This document shows, piece by piece, positions 42,589 through 51,974 of a stretch of DNA of 57,679 bases. The notes under the pieces were generated by a model. It did not search any database. It worked only from the letters and a program-made list of their open reading frames with translations, and was not told where the DNA came from. The stretch comes from Vicinamibacterales bacterium. Its GTDB lineage: Bacteria > Acidobacteriota > Vicinamibacteria > Vicinamibacterales > JAKQTR01. Where the stretch lies: the NCBI GenBank assembly GCA_025456345.1, contig JALOKU010000015.1:1-57679 (forward strand), written 5' to 3'. Position 1 is the first letter of the stretch. Every line of letters starts with the position of its first letter. The position numbers and the translations under genes are program-made.

Positions 42589-45333
42589 ATGATGATGACC
42601 GCCGGGACGCGACTCGGCCCCTACGAGATCATCGCTCCGCTGGGCGCAGGCGGGATGGGCGAGGTGTATCGCGCGCGGGACACGCGGCTCGATCGCGACG
42701 TCGCGATCAAGTGCCTTCCCGGCGCGGTCGCCCAGGATCCTGATCGGCTCGCGCGGTTCAGGCGCGAAGCGCGGACCCTGGCGGCGCTCAACCACCCCCA
42801 CATCGCCGCCATCTACGAGTTGGAAGAAGCCGACAACGTGCCCGCGCTGGTCATGGAGTTGGTGCCTGGGGAGAGCCTGGCCGATCGCCTGCTGCGCGGT
42901 TCGCCCGCCAGCCGTGAGGCGCTGGAACTGGCACGCCAGATCGCCGAAGGGCTCGAGGCCGCGCACGAGAAGGGCATCATCCATCGGGACCTGAAGCCCG
43001 CGAATCTGCAGGTCACGCCATCCGGCTCGGTGAAGATCCTCGACTTTGGGCTCGCCAAAGCGCTCGCGCCGGAAGGCGCGAGCGCGACGGCGGACGCGAT
43101 GAACTCCCCGACGTTCACCGCCCGCGCCACCGAGATGGGCCTCATCATCGGCACGGCGGCATACATGAGCCCCGAGCAGGCGCGCGGCCTTCCCGTGGAC
43201 GCGCGGACCGACGTGTGGGCCTTCGGGTGCGTGCTCTACGAGATGCTGGCTGGCAGGCCGGCGTTCGCAGGTGATCATGCGACCGACATACTCGCCGCGG
43301 TTCTGCGCACGGAGCCGGAGTGGAGCGTGCTTCCGCCCGAAACGCCTCCAGGCGCCCGCCGCCTCCTCCGACGATGCCTCGAGAAAGACCCGCACCGGCG
43401 TCTCCACGACATCGCGGACGCCCGCATCGAACTCGACGATGAACTGGACGGCTCGTCCGGCGCTGAGGCGCCTCCAGAACCGAGGGAGCGAACGGAGGGC
43501 CGCGCGCGGGCCCGTGCGCGCACGCGAGAACGCATCGCCTGGGCCCTGGCCGGCGTGAGCCTGATAGGGCTCGTGCTGGCGCTCGGTCGCCGGCTTCCGA
43601 CGAGTGCTCCGGCGGCCGACGCCCGCACCTACGACGCCGCGGTCGTGCTGCCCGCCGGCCTTCGGATGTGGGCGACGGAGCCATCCGGGCGTTTCGCGCT
43701 CTCGCCGGACGGGCGCCGGCTCGCGTTGATCGGTTCGGACGCAGACGGCCAGACGATGCTGTGGGTCCGTCCCCTGGAGACGGCGGTCGCGCAGCGCCTC
43801 GCCGGCACCGAGGGCGCGACATTCCCGTTCTGGTCTCCCGACTCCCGCTTTGTCGCGTTCATGGCCGGTGGCAAGCTCAAGAAGATCGACGCCGGCGGTG
43901 GAGCGGTCGTCACGCTCTGTGACGCAACGCTTCCGGCCAGCGGGACGTGGAACAGGGAGGACGTCATCCTGTTCACGCCCAGGGCGAGCTCCCCGGTGTA
44001 CCGCGTGCCCGCGGGCGGCGGAGCATCCGAGCCCGCCACGCGGCTCGACGCCGCGGCAGGCGACGCGCAGCACTGGTTTCCGTTCTTCCTGCCCGACGGC
44101 CGGCACTTCCTCTACTTCGTGGTCGGCAGCAAAGCCCGGGGCGTCGCCGATCCGCGCGCCGTCTACCTCGGGTCGCTGAATCCCGGCGAGGCCGCGCGGT
44201 TGCTGATTGAGGGGGGCTCGAACGCGAAGTACGCGAACGGGCACGTAATCTTCATTCGCGACGGCACGTTGATGGCGCAACGATTCGATCCCGATCGGCT
44301 CGTGCTGAAGGGTGATGCGGCGCCGATTGTCGAGCAGGTACAAATCGCCGGCCTGGTTACCACCGGGGTCGCCGCGGCATTCACGGTCTCCGAGACCGGC
44401 GTGCTGGCGTATCAAACGGGCTCGACGGTGCTCTCGCAACTGGCCTGGCTGGACCGCGAAGGCAGGGAACTCGCCAAGATCGGTGAGGCGGCGGACTTCG
44501 CCGACCTCGCCCTGTCGCCGGATGGCACGCGCGCGGCCGTCAGCGTCCTGGACCTGGCAATCGGCACGCGCGACATCTGGCTGTTCGACCTCGGCCGCGG
44601 CCTCCGTCAGCGCGTCACGTTCGACCCGGGAGACGATATTGCGCCGGTCTGGTCGAAGCCCGAGGACGACCGCCTCTTCTTCAGTTCGCGGCGGCAGGGA
44701 AGCACCCACCTCTACGAGAGAGCGCTGCGCGGGGCCGGGGATGACACGTTGCTGTTCGGAGACAGCCTTGGCAAGTACGCATCCAGCCTTTCGCCGGACG
44801 GCCGCTTCCTCGCCTACGTCCGCGGCGGCGGCATCATCAGGCGCAGTGACGTATGGATGCTGCCCCTCGCCGGCGAACGCCGGGCTGTTCCGCTGTTGCA
44901 AACGGAGTTCATCGAGTCCCAGCCGCAGTTCTCCCCCGACGGGCAGTGGCTCGCGTACATGACGAACGAGTCCGGGCGGCAGGAGGTGTACATCAAGCCG
45001 TTTGCCCGCGACGGCGACAGGGTGCAGGTGTCGACTGCCGGAGGAGGCTGGCCCCGTTGGCGGCGCGACGGGAAGGAGATCTTCTACCTGGCGCCCGACA
45101 GAGCCATCGTCGCCGTGCCGGTCGGCCGCCAGGGATCCCGGCTCGAGATCGGCGCGGACCGGCCGCTGTTCACCATGCGCACCCGGCCCCAGGCGCGACT
45201 CGATGCGTACAACTATGATGTGTCACCCGACGGCCGGCGGTTCCTCGTCAACACGTTCGTCGAGCAGTCCACCTCGGCCGCCATCAACATCGTCATCAAC
45301 TGGCCAGCGTCGCTGACGAGGGGTCGGGACTAA
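42589..45333 (+). CDS. Membrane Ser/Thr kinase with C-terminal TolB-like propeller
   Basis: The 914-residue protein has a cytoplasmic Hanks-type kinase domain (about residues 10-275). Its elements are the Gly loop GAGGMGEV (19-26), ATP lysine (Lys41), HRDLKPAN (132-139), DFG (152-154) and activation segment ending GTAAYMSPEQARGLP. A basic linker and one membrane helix (about 318-340, WALAGVSLIGLVLALG) lead to an extracytoplasmic PD40-type propeller (WSPDSRFVAF, ALSPDGTRAAVS, FSPDGQWLAYM). This layout is abundant in acidobacteria. The ATG at 42589 is preferred; a TTG at 42574 is also in frame. The protein ends with the residues RGRD encoded by the end of a palindromic element. Phosphorylation targets are unknown. 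Confidence 0.88.
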   Translation: MMMTAGTRLGPYEIIAPLGAGGMGEVYRARDTRLDRDVAIKCLPGAVAQDPDRLARFRREARTLAALNHPHIAAIYELEEADNVPALVMELVPGESLADRLLRGSPASREALELARQIAEGLEAAHEKGIIHRDLKPANLQVTPSGSVKILDFGLAKALAPEGASATADAMNSPTFTARATEMGLIIGTAAYMSPEQARGLPVDARTDVWAFGCVLYEMLAGRPAFAGDHATDILAAVLRTEPEWSVLPPETPPGARRLLRRCLEKDPHRRLHDIADARIELDDELDGSSGAEAPPEPRERTEGRARARARTRERIAWALAGVSLIGLVLALGRRLPTSAPAADARTYDAAVVLPAGLRMWATEPSGRFALSPDGRRLALIGSDADGQTMLWVRPLETAVAQRLAGTEGATFPFWSPDSRFVAFMAGGKLKKIDAGGGAVVTLCDATLPASGTWNREDVILFTPRASSPVYRVPAGGGASEPATRLDAAAGDAQHWFPFFLPDGRHFLYFVVGSKARGVADPRAVYLGSLNPGEAARLLIEGGSNAKYANGHVIFIRDGTLMAQRFDPDRLVLKGDAAPIVEQVQIAGLVTTGVAAAFTVSETGVLAYQTGSTVLSQLAWLDREGRELAKIGEAADFADLALSPDGTRAAVSVLDLAIGTRDIWLFDLGRGLRQRVTFDPGDDIAPVWSKPEDDRLFFSSRRQGSTHLYERALRGAGDDTLLFGDSLGKYASSLSPDGRFLAYVRGGGIIRRSDVWMLPLAGERRAVPLLQTEFIESQPQFSPDGQWLAYMTNESGRQEVYIKPFARDGDRVQVSTAGGGWPRWRRDGKEIFYLAPDRAIVAVPVGRQGSRLEIGADRPLFTMRTRPQARLDAYNYDVSPDGRRFLVNTFVEQSTSAAINIVINWPASLTRGRD

Positions 45334-45435
45334 TTACAGACGGAGCCCCGCGAAAACGACGGATTTGTAAGCGCGGCGAGAAGTTACAAATCCGTGCGCG
45401 AAACGGGGTCGTGTACGTAATTAGTCCCGACCCCT
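45319..45435. repeat. Palindromic element 1 (perfect 19-bp ends)
   Basis: AGGGGTCGGGACTAATTAC (45319-45337) and its exact reverse complement (45417-45435) enclose a nested perfect 12-bp stem, ACGGATTTGTAA (45359-45370) with TTACAAATCCGT (45384-45395). The ends overlap the stop codons of both converging genes. It is probably a MITE or REP-like element that can fold into a long hairpin. Confidence 0.85.
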
Positions 45436-46809
45436 GATCGCCTCGACCTCTTCGACGGTGCGCGGTCGCGGCTTGCCGAGAATGCGGTGACCCTCAGGCG
45501 TGACAAGGAGATTCTCTTCAATCCGCGCGCCGCCGAAGTCGGCGAACGTCTCGAGCCGGTCGTAGCAGATGAAGCCGGTGAACCGTCCCTCGGCCTTCCA
45601 CCGGCGGATGAGCTCGGGGATGAAGTAGATCCCCGGCTCCACCGTGATCACGAAGCCCGGTTCGAGCGGCCGTGCCAGCCGCAGGCTCTTCAGGCCGAAC
45701 TGCGTGCTTTTCGGCTGGCCCTCGTAGCCCACCCAGACCTCGCCGAGGTTCTCCATGTCATGCACGTCGAGGCCCATCATGTGGCCGAGTCCGCACTGGA
45801 AGAACATCGCATGCGCGCCCTGCGCCACTGCTTCGTCCAGGTCGCCCTTCATCAGGCCGAGCTGCTTCAGTCCTTCGGCGAGCGTGCGGCACGCCAGCAG
45901 GTGGATCTCGCGGAACGGCCGCCCCGGCTTCACGGCCGCGACTGCCGCGAGGTGCGCGTTGAGCACCACCTGATAGACGTCCTTCTGGCGGCCGTCGAAC
46001 GCGGTGCTCACCGGGAACGTGCTGGAGAGGTCGCCGGCATAGTGCATGGCCGTTTCCGCGCCGCAGTCGAGCAGGAAGAGATTCCCCGCCGCGAGCGTGT
46101 TGCCGTGGTAGTGGTTGTGCAGCGTCTCGCCGTGAATCGTGGCAATCACCGGAAAAGACAGGCCGCCGCCGGCCGCCAGCGCGATCTCCGTGACGCGGGC
46201 CGCGATGTCGCTCTCCCGCAGGCCCGGGCGCACCATCGCCATGGCCGCCACGTGCATGTCCACCGACGTGTCGACCGCACGCTCGATCTCGGCCACTTCC
46301 TCGCCGGTCTTGTGATTGCGCATGTCGACAACGGCGCGGATGAAAGCGAGGCTGGCTCCGGCGTCCACGCGGCTGACCGGCATCCCCTGCACGCGGGAAA
46401 GCGCCAGGCGGTGCTCGTCGCGATAGGGCGGCAGGTAGTGCACCGTCCGGCCGCCGGACCGCGCCTTGTCGAGGGCGTCCCCCAGCGCGCCAGCCGGCGC
46501 GCTCTCTGCCACGCCTGCCTCCGCCGCCAGTTCGGCGATCGTCGGCTGCGGGCCAGTCCAGACGATGGCATCGAGCGTGAGGTCGTCGCCGAAGACCACC
46601 GTCCGCTGCTCGTCGATGTCAACGAGCGCCGCAAGGCCGGGATGGTCGATGCCGAAGTAGTACAGCCAGGTGCTGTCCTGCCGGAAGGTGTAGGTGTTGT
46701 CGGTGTAGTTCATCGGGCTTTCGCCGTTCCCGAGGAACAGCAGGACGCCCGACTGGACGGCCGCCGCGAGGCGCGCGCGTCGATCCGCATACGTTCCGGC
46801 TGCGAACAT
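45421..46809 (-). CDS. M24-family Xaa-Pro aminopeptidase-like protein
   Basis: The 462-residue protein has an N-terminal creatinase-like domain (YYFGIDHPGLAALVDIDEQ, near residues 50-70) and the pita-bread catalytic domain. Metal ligands are visible in LLDCGAETAMHYAGDLSSTFPV, GHMMGLDVHD, VITVEPGIYF and ARIEENLLVT (Asp, Asp, His, Glu, Glu). M24 peptidases remove an N-terminal residue before proline or split dipeptides. AGGAGGACTC before the ATG at 46809 sets the start. The final residues IRGRD and the stop come from the end of palindromic element 1. It is divergent from the second tricorn-like gene with 116 bases between them. Confidence 0.88.
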   Translation of the reverse strand: MFAAGTYADRRARLAAAVQSGVLLFLGNGESPMNYTDNTYTFRQDSTWLYYFGIDHPGLAALVDIDEQRTVVFGDDLTLDAIVWTGPQPTIAELAAEAGVAESAPAGALGDALDKARSGGRTVHYLPPYRDEHRLALSRVQGMPVSRVDAGASLAFIRAVVDMRNHKTGEEVAEIERAVDTSVDMHVAAMAMVRPGLRESDIAARVTEIALAAGGGLSFPVIATIHGETLHNHYHGNTLAAGNLFLLDCGAETAMHYAGDLSSTFPVSTAFDGRQKDVYQVVLNAHLAAVAAVKPGRPFREIHLLACRTLAEGLKQLGLMKGDLDEAVAQGAHAMFFQCGLGHMMGLDVHDMENLGEVWVGYEGQPKSTQFGLKSLRLARPLEPGFVITVEPGIYFIPELIRRWKAEGRFTGFICYDRLETFADFGGARIEENLLVTPEGHRILGKPRPRTVEEVEAIRGRD

Positions 46810-46875
46810 GAGTCCTCCTCTGTGCTGGGCCGCGGGCAGGATGATACCGCAGGAATGAAGGCCGAGGCTTTCCCG

Positions 46876-46895
46876 CCCTGAGCGAAGTCGAAGGG
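46876..46895. repeat. Common short dispersed sequence CCCTGAGCGAAGTCGAAGGG
   Basis: This 20-base imperfect palindrome in the gap between M24 and tricorn copy 2 is a sequence I remember as very widespread in unrelated bacterial genomes. Only one copy is present in the window. Its role is unknown; it may be a remnant of a REP-type element. Confidence 0.4.
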
Positions 46896-46925
46896 AGTCT
46901 GGACGCAGGCTACAATGACGCCGAT

Positions 46926-49900
46926 ATGAAGTCACGCATCCTCGCGCTCATCGGCGTCCTCGCACTCTGGACCTCCGCCGCCGCTCAGCCCAACGCCGGC
47001 TGGCTCCGCTATCCGTCGATCTCGCCCGACGGGAAGACCATCGTCTTCACCTACAAAGGCGATCTCTACAGGGTAGCGGCGGCTGGCGGCACGGCCATCC
47101 CGCTGACCACGCACCAGGCCCACGACTTCATGCCGGTCTGGAGCCGCGACGGCCGGCAGATCGCGTTCGCGAGCGACCGCTACGGCAACTTCGACGTCTT
47201 CGTGATGCCCGCCGAGGGCGGCGAGGCGCGGCGCCTGACGTTTCACTCGGCCGCCGAATACCCGTACACCTTCACCGGCGACGACAAGGCCGTCGTCTTC
47301 GGCGCCGCGCGCATGGACACCGCCGCGAACCGCCTGTTCCCGACGGCCTCCCAGCCGGAACTCTACCAGGTGCCCGCCGCCGGCGGCCGCCCGGTCCAGG
47401 TGCTCACGACGCCCGCCGAGGACGTGAAGTTCAGCCGCACGGGTCAGTTCATGCTCTACCACGACAAGAAGGGCGGCGAGAACGTGTGGCGCAAGCACCA
47501 CACGTCGGCCATCACGCGCGACGTCTGGATCCACGACACGAAGGCCGGCACGCACCGCAAGATCACCGCCTTCGCCGGCGAGGACCGCAGCCCGATATTC
47601 GCGGATGGCGACAAGGCCTTCTACTACCTGAGCGAGGAATCCGGCACCTTCAACGTCCACAAGATGGGCATCGACGGCGGCACGTCGCAGCAGGTCACCT
47701 CGTTCAAGAGCCTGCCCGTGCGCTTCCTCAGCAGCTCCGATGCCGGCATCCTCTCCTTCGGCTACGACGGCGACCTCTACACGATGAAGCCCGGCTCCAG
47801 CCCGCAGAAAGTGGCCGTCGCGATCACCGCCGACGCCAAGGCCAACCGCGAGCGCGTGGTGCCGGTCACCAGCGGGGCGCGCGAGATGGCGGTCGCGCCG
47901 AGCGGCAAGGAGATCGCGTTTGTCGCCCGCGGCGACGTGTTCGTCACGAGCGTCGAGGGCGGCGTGACCAAACGCGTCACGGCCACGCCCGAGGAGGAGC
48001 GCGGCGTCGGCTTCTCGCCCGACGGCAAGGCGCTCGTCTACGCCTCCGAGCGCAACGGCCGCTGGGCGGTCTACGAGGCCCGCAAGGCGCGCGACGAGGA
48101 GCCGTACTTCTACGCCTCCACGCTCCTGAAGGAGACGCCGCTTATCGCCAACGCGCAGCAGAACACGCAGCCGCGCTACTCGCCCGACGGCAAGGAGATC
48201 GCGTACATCGAGGATCGCAACACCTTGAAGATCCTGAACCTCGAGTCGAAGCAGGCCCGGACGCTCCTGACCGACAAGGAGATCTTCGGCGGCGGGGGAG
48301 GGCACCACTTCCTGTGGAGCCCCGACAGCAAGTGGCTCCTGTTCGACTACTCCATCCCCGGCATTGCCCCGGAGGAAGTCGGCATCGTCCGCGCCGACGG
48401 CAAGAGCGCGCCGGCGAACCTCACGCTGAGCGGGTTCGACGATGCCCGGGCCAAGTGGATCCTCGGCGGCAAGGCGATGCTGTGGTTCAGCACCCGCGAC
48501 GGCCTCAAGTCGGTGGCGCAGAGCGGGTCGGCCCAGCGTGACGTCTACGCCATGTTCTTCACCAAGGAGGCCTGGGATCGCTTCCGGCTGACGAAGGACG
48601 AGTACGCGCTGGTGAAGGAGGCCGAGGAGAAGAAGGACAAGGAGAAGCCCAAGGCGGACGCCGAGAAGGAGAAGAAGGACGCGTCGAAGGACGCGAAGAT
48701 CGAAGACGTCGTCGTCGACTTCGACGGCCTCGAAATCCGCAAGGCCCGGCTCACGATTCACTCGTCGCTGCTCGGCGACGCGCTTGTGAGCAAGGACGGC
48801 GACACGCTCTATTACCTCGCGCGCTTCGAGAAGAACGCCAATCTCTGGTCCACCAACCTGCGGACCAGGGAAACGAAGATGCTCGTGGCCCTCAACGCCG
48901 CCGCCGGCAGCATGGAGTGGGACAAGGACCAGAAGAACATCTTCCTGCTGGCCGACGGCACGCTCTCGAAGATCGATCCGGCCGGCGCCAAGCGCGAGAG
49001 CGTGAGCTTCAGCAGCGAGGTTGTGGCCGACACCGAGGCCGAGCGGGCGGCCATGTTCGACCACGTCTGGCGGCGCACGCGCGACACCTTCTACTCGGCC
49101 GGCTATCACGGCGTGGACTGGATCGGCATCCGCCCGATCTACGCGAAGTACCTGCCGCACATCAGCAACAACTACGAGTTCTCCGAGATGCTCAGCGAGA
49201 TGCTCGGCGAGCTGAACATCAGCCACAGCGGCTCGTCGTACTCGGCCTCGTCGCCGACTGACGATGCCACGGCGGCCCTCGGAGTCTTCTACGACCAGAC
49301 CTACGCCGGTCCGGGGATGAAGGTGGCGGAGGTCGTCAAAGACGGCCCGCTCGACAAGGCCGGGATGGACGTCAAGCCGGGCATGATCATCGAGTCGGTC
49401 GACGGCGTGGGCGTCGCCGCCGGCATGGACATCGCGCAGGTCCTGAACCGCAAGGCCGGCAAGCCCGTGCTGCTCGTCGTGGCGGACGGCGCGAAGAAGA
49501 CCGAGGTGGTCACGAAGCCCGTCACGCTGGCCGAGGAGAACCGGCTGCTCTACGCGCGCTGGGTGCGGAGGAATCAGGACGAGGTCGACCGCCTCAGCCA
49601 CGGGCAGTTCGGCTACATCCACGTGCCGGGCATGAACGACGGCGCGTACCGCACGACGTTCGAGGAAGCGCTCGGCAAGTACGCCCTGAGAAAGGGCCTT
49701 GTCGTCGACACGCGGTTCAACGGCGGCGGCGATCTCGTGGCCGACCTCGCGATGTTCCTGAGCGGGAAGCAGTTCTTCAGCTATACCACCGACACGCGCA
49801 GCAACGGGTTCGAGCCGAATTTCCGGTGGACCAAGCCCAGCGTGTCGCTCGCCAACGAGGCGAACTACAGCGACGGGCATTGCTACGCCTACACCTACAA

Positions 49901-50156
49901 GATGCTCAAGATCGGACCGCTCATCGGCATGCCCGTGCCCGGCACGTGCACCTTCGCCGGCTGGGAGTCGCTGCCCGACGGCGTGCGCTGGGGCGTCCCC
50001 GGCGTCGGCGTGAAGGACTCGACCACGGGCAAGTACCTCGAGAACCAGCAGACCGAGCCCGACATCAGGCTCATGAACGAGTACAGCGTCGTCATCGCCG
50101 GCAAGGACCAGCAGCTCGAGGCGGCGGTGGCAGCGTTGCTGAAACTCGTGAAGTAG
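46926..50156 (+). CDS. Tricorn-like protease with PD40 propeller, PDZ and S41-type catalytic core (copy 2)
   Basis: Paralogue of 39187-42462 with 1076 residues and a signal peptide (1-20, ending AAAQ). The same order is seen: propeller (YPSISPDGKTIVFTYKGDLY), KHHTSAITRDVW and GEDRSPIFADG blocks, a Lys/Glu-rich linker near residues 558-592, a second propeller, the C1-like segment with NISHSG (His767), a PDZ-like domain (GPLDKAGMDVKPGMII) and the S41 core with DTRFNGGG and NYSDGH (Ser982). It is probably active in the periplasm as a peptidase of peptides released by upstream proteases. Both copies lie on the plus strand and frame the kinase and M24 genes. The linkers differ, whereas the catalytic halves are the most similar. 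Confidence 0.88.
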   Translation: MKSRILALIGVLALWTSAAAQPNAGWLRYPSISPDGKTIVFTYKGDLYRVAAAGGTAIPLTTHQAHDFMPVWSRDGRQIAFASDRYGNFDVFVMPAEGGEARRLTFHSAAEYPYTFTGDDKAVVFGAARMDTAANRLFPTASQPELYQVPAAGGRPVQVLTTPAEDVKFSRTGQFMLYHDKKGGENVWRKHHTSAITRDVWIHDTKAGTHRKITAFAGEDRSPIFADGDKAFYYLSEESGTFNVHKMGIDGGTSQQVTSFKSLPVRFLSSSDAGILSFGYDGDLYTMKPGSSPQKVAVAITADAKANRERVVPVTSGAREMAVAPSGKEIAFVARGDVFVTSVEGGVTKRVTATPEEERGVGFSPDGKALVYASERNGRWAVYEARKARDEEPYFYASTLLKETPLIANAQQNTQPRYSPDGKEIAYIEDRNTLKILNLESKQARTLLTDKEIFGGGGGHHFLWSPDSKWLLFDYSIPGIAPEEVGIVRADGKSAPANLTLSGFDDARAKWILGGKAMLWFSTRDGLKSVAQSGSAQRDVYAMFFTKEAWDRFRLTKDEYALVKEAEEKKDKEKPKADAEKEKKDASKDAKIEDVVVDFDGLEIRKARLTIHSSLLGDALVSKDGDTLYYLARFEKNANLWSTNLRTRETKMLVALNAAAGSMEWDKDQKNIFLLADGTLSKIDPAGAKRESVSFSSEVVADTEAERAAMFDHVWRRTRDTFYSAGYHGVDWIGIRPIYAKYLPHISNNYEFSEMLSEMLGELNISHSGSSYSASSPTDDATAALGVFYDQTYAGPGMKVAEVVKDGPLDKAGMDVKPGMIIESVDGVGVAAGMDIAQVLNRKAGKPVLLVVADGAKKTEVVTKPVTLAEENRLLYARWVRRNQDEVDRLSHGQFGYIHVPGMNDGAYRTTFEEALGKYALRKGLVVDTRFNGGGDLVADLAMFLSGKQFFSYTTDTRSNGFEPNFRWTKPSVSLANEANYSDGHCYAYTYKMLKIGPLIGMPVPGTCTFAGWESLPDGVRWGVPGVGVKDSTTGKYLENQQTEPDIRLMNEYSVVIAGKDQQLEAAVAALLKLVK

Positions 50157-50290
50157 GCTTCACCGGCCCCGCGCTGCAGCACGGACGCGGGGTCTACGCG
50201 GCGGCCCGCACGTGATGAGCCCTTTCGCCGGCCACGCGCGCATCCCTGAGTGTGAGACGCGGAATCACCCGCGGCACCAGGGAGGGCGCA

Positions 50291-51475
50291 ATGGCCAGGT
50301 TCACCCGCCGGGCGACACGCGTGCTCCGCATCCTGCGCGAGGCCCGGATGTTCGCGCGGGCCATGCAGTCGCCCCGCCACCCGATCGTGGCGCAGATGGT
50401 GGTCACGCGGCGCTGCAATCTCGCCTGCGCCTACTGCAATGAGTTCGATCGCGTCTCGCCGCCGGTGCCGGCCGCCGACCTGCTGCGGCGCGTCGACCGC
50501 CTCGCGGATCTCGGCACCGCGATCATCACGCTCAGCGGCGGCGAGCCCCTGCTCCATCCGGACATCGACGCCATTGTCGCCCGCATCCGCGCGCGCGGCG
50601 CGATGGCGGTGCTGCTGACCAATGGATTCCTGCTCAACAAAGACCGCATCCGCCGCCTGAACCGCGCCGGACTCGACTACCTGCAGATCAGCATCGACAA
50701 TCTCGAGCCGGACGCCACTTCGAAGAAGAGCCTGTCGCTGCTCGAGCGGCGGCTGGCGGAGCTCGCCGCCTTCGCAACGTTCCAGGTCACGATCAATTCG
50801 GTTGTCGGCGCCGGCGCGAACGACCCCGAGGACGCCCACACGATCGCGCTGCGCGCCAGGGCCCTGGGCTTCACGAGCACCGTCGGCGTCGTCCACGACG
50901 GCGCGGGACAGCTGCGGCCACTCGGAGACAGGCACCGCGACGCCGTCGACAGGATCCTGCGGCTGGCCCCGTCGCTCTTCTCGTTCGCCCAGCTCGGGCA
51001 CTTCCAGGAGAACGTCATTCGCGGCCTGCCCAATCGCTGGCACTGCCGGGCGGGGGGCCGCTTTCTCTATGTGTGCGAAGACGGCCTCGTGCACGACTGC
51101 TCGCAACAGCGGGGCCGGCCAGGGATCCCCCTCGAGGCGTACTCGCCGGACGACCTCGCGCGGGAGGCGGACCGTCCAAAGCCCTGTGCGCCGTTCTGTA
51201 CGCTATCCTGCGTCCACCAGGTGGCGATGCTGGACCGGTTCCGCGGACAGCCACACGAGACACTGGCAGCCATGCTGGGCAATCGCAGGGCCCATGACCC
51301 AGGCTTCAGGATACCCGCGGCCGTCAGGATGCTCTCGTGGGCTTTTCTGGATCCTCGCCGCCAACAACGCGCCGCCAGGGTCGCACGCGCCGCCCTCGGT
51401 GTGGCGGGCGGCAGGTCGGAGTTGAACGGCGAGAGGGCCCGCAGGATCGGCCGGGAAACGGACGGCCGACCATGA
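50291..51475 (+). CDS. Radical SAM protein with SPASM-like C-terminus
   Basis: The 394-residue protein has the radical SAM triad RRCNLACAYCNEF (Cys-x3-Cys-x2-Cys, near residues 42-49), the GGEPLLHPDI loop and a TIM-barrel with LQISIDNL. The C-terminal half has Cys clusters HCRAGG, VCEDGLVHDCSQ and the CAPFCTLSC group, consistent with one or two extra iron-sulfur clusters. The basic N-terminus may bind membrane or RNA. GGAGGG five bases before the ATG at 50291 fixes the start. The stop overlaps the next gene's ATG (51472). No precursor peptide is found nearby; the VTT-like neighbours suggest a membrane-linked pathway, which is only an inference. Confidence 0.82.
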   Translation: MARFTRRATRVLRILREARMFARAMQSPRHPIVAQMVVTRRCNLACAYCNEFDRVSPPVPAADLLRRVDRLADLGTAIITLSGGEPLLHPDIDAIVARIRARGAMAVLLTNGFLLNKDRIRRLNRAGLDYLQISIDNLEPDATSKKSLSLLERRLAELAAFATFQVTINSVVGAGANDPEDAHTIALRARALGFTSTVGVVHDGAGQLRPLGDRHRDAVDRILRLAPSLFSFAQLGHFQENVIRGLPNRWHCRAGGRFLYVCEDGLVHDCSQQRGRPGIPLEAYSPDDLAREADRPKPCAPFCTLSCVHQVAMLDRFRGQPHETLAAMLGNRRAHDPGFRIPAAVRMLSWAFLDPRRQQRAARVARAALGVAGGRSELNGERARRIGRETDGRP

Positions 51476-51936
51476 CCGCTTTCGATCCCTCCGGGTTGGG
51501 CACCGCGGCGCTCTATGCCGCGACGTTCCTGTTCGCGCTCGGGAGCGGGCTCGTGCCCTTCGTGTTCAATACCGAGCTGTACCTCCTGGGTGTCGCAGTG
51601 CTGACCGATGCGTCACCGGTGGCCATCGTCGCGCTGATGACGTCGGGTCAGATGCTGGGCAAGTTCGCCGTGTACCACGCCGGCCGAGGCTCGCTGAGGG
51701 TCGAATGGATCCGCCGCCGGGCGGCGTCGAAGGCTGCCGCGGTGTGTACGCGGCGCCCGGCGAACAGCCTCGCGACACTGGCGCTCAGTTCGGTGACCGG
51801 GATCCCGCCCTTCTACGCCGTGAGCTTCATCGCGGGAGCACTCCGGCTGCCGGTCGCCGCGTTCCTGGTGATCGGCACGATGGGACGGGTGATCCGGTTC
51901 GCCGCGGTCTTCCTCTTTCCTGCACTGTTCAGGTAG
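51472..51936 (+). CDS. Small VTT-type (SNARE-associated/DedA-like) membrane protein, copy 1
   Basis: A 154-residue protein beginning MTAFDPSGLGTAALYAATFL. Hydrophobic segments at about residues 12-35 and 38-60 and a C-terminal re-entrant-like stretch GALRLPVAAFLVIGTMGRVIRF, with the PPFYAVSFIAG motif, place it with the small VTT-domain (YqaA/DedA) proteins, thought to move lipids or ions. It overlaps the preceding radical SAM gene by four bases (ATGA) and is followed 38 bases later by a paralogue of the same length. The charged loop GSLRVEWIRRRAASKA is conserved in both copies. Confidence 0.8.
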   Translation: MTAFDPSGLGTAALYAATFLFALGSGLVPFVFNTELYLLGVAVLTDASPVAIVALMTSGQMLGKFAVYHAGRGSLRVEWIRRRAASKAAAVCTRRPANSLATLALSSVTGIPPFYAVSFIAGALRLPVAAFLVIGTMGRVIRFAAVFLFPALFR

Positions 51937-51974
51937 CCGCGAGCCGCGCCGGGCTACAATGCGGTACCTCCGCC

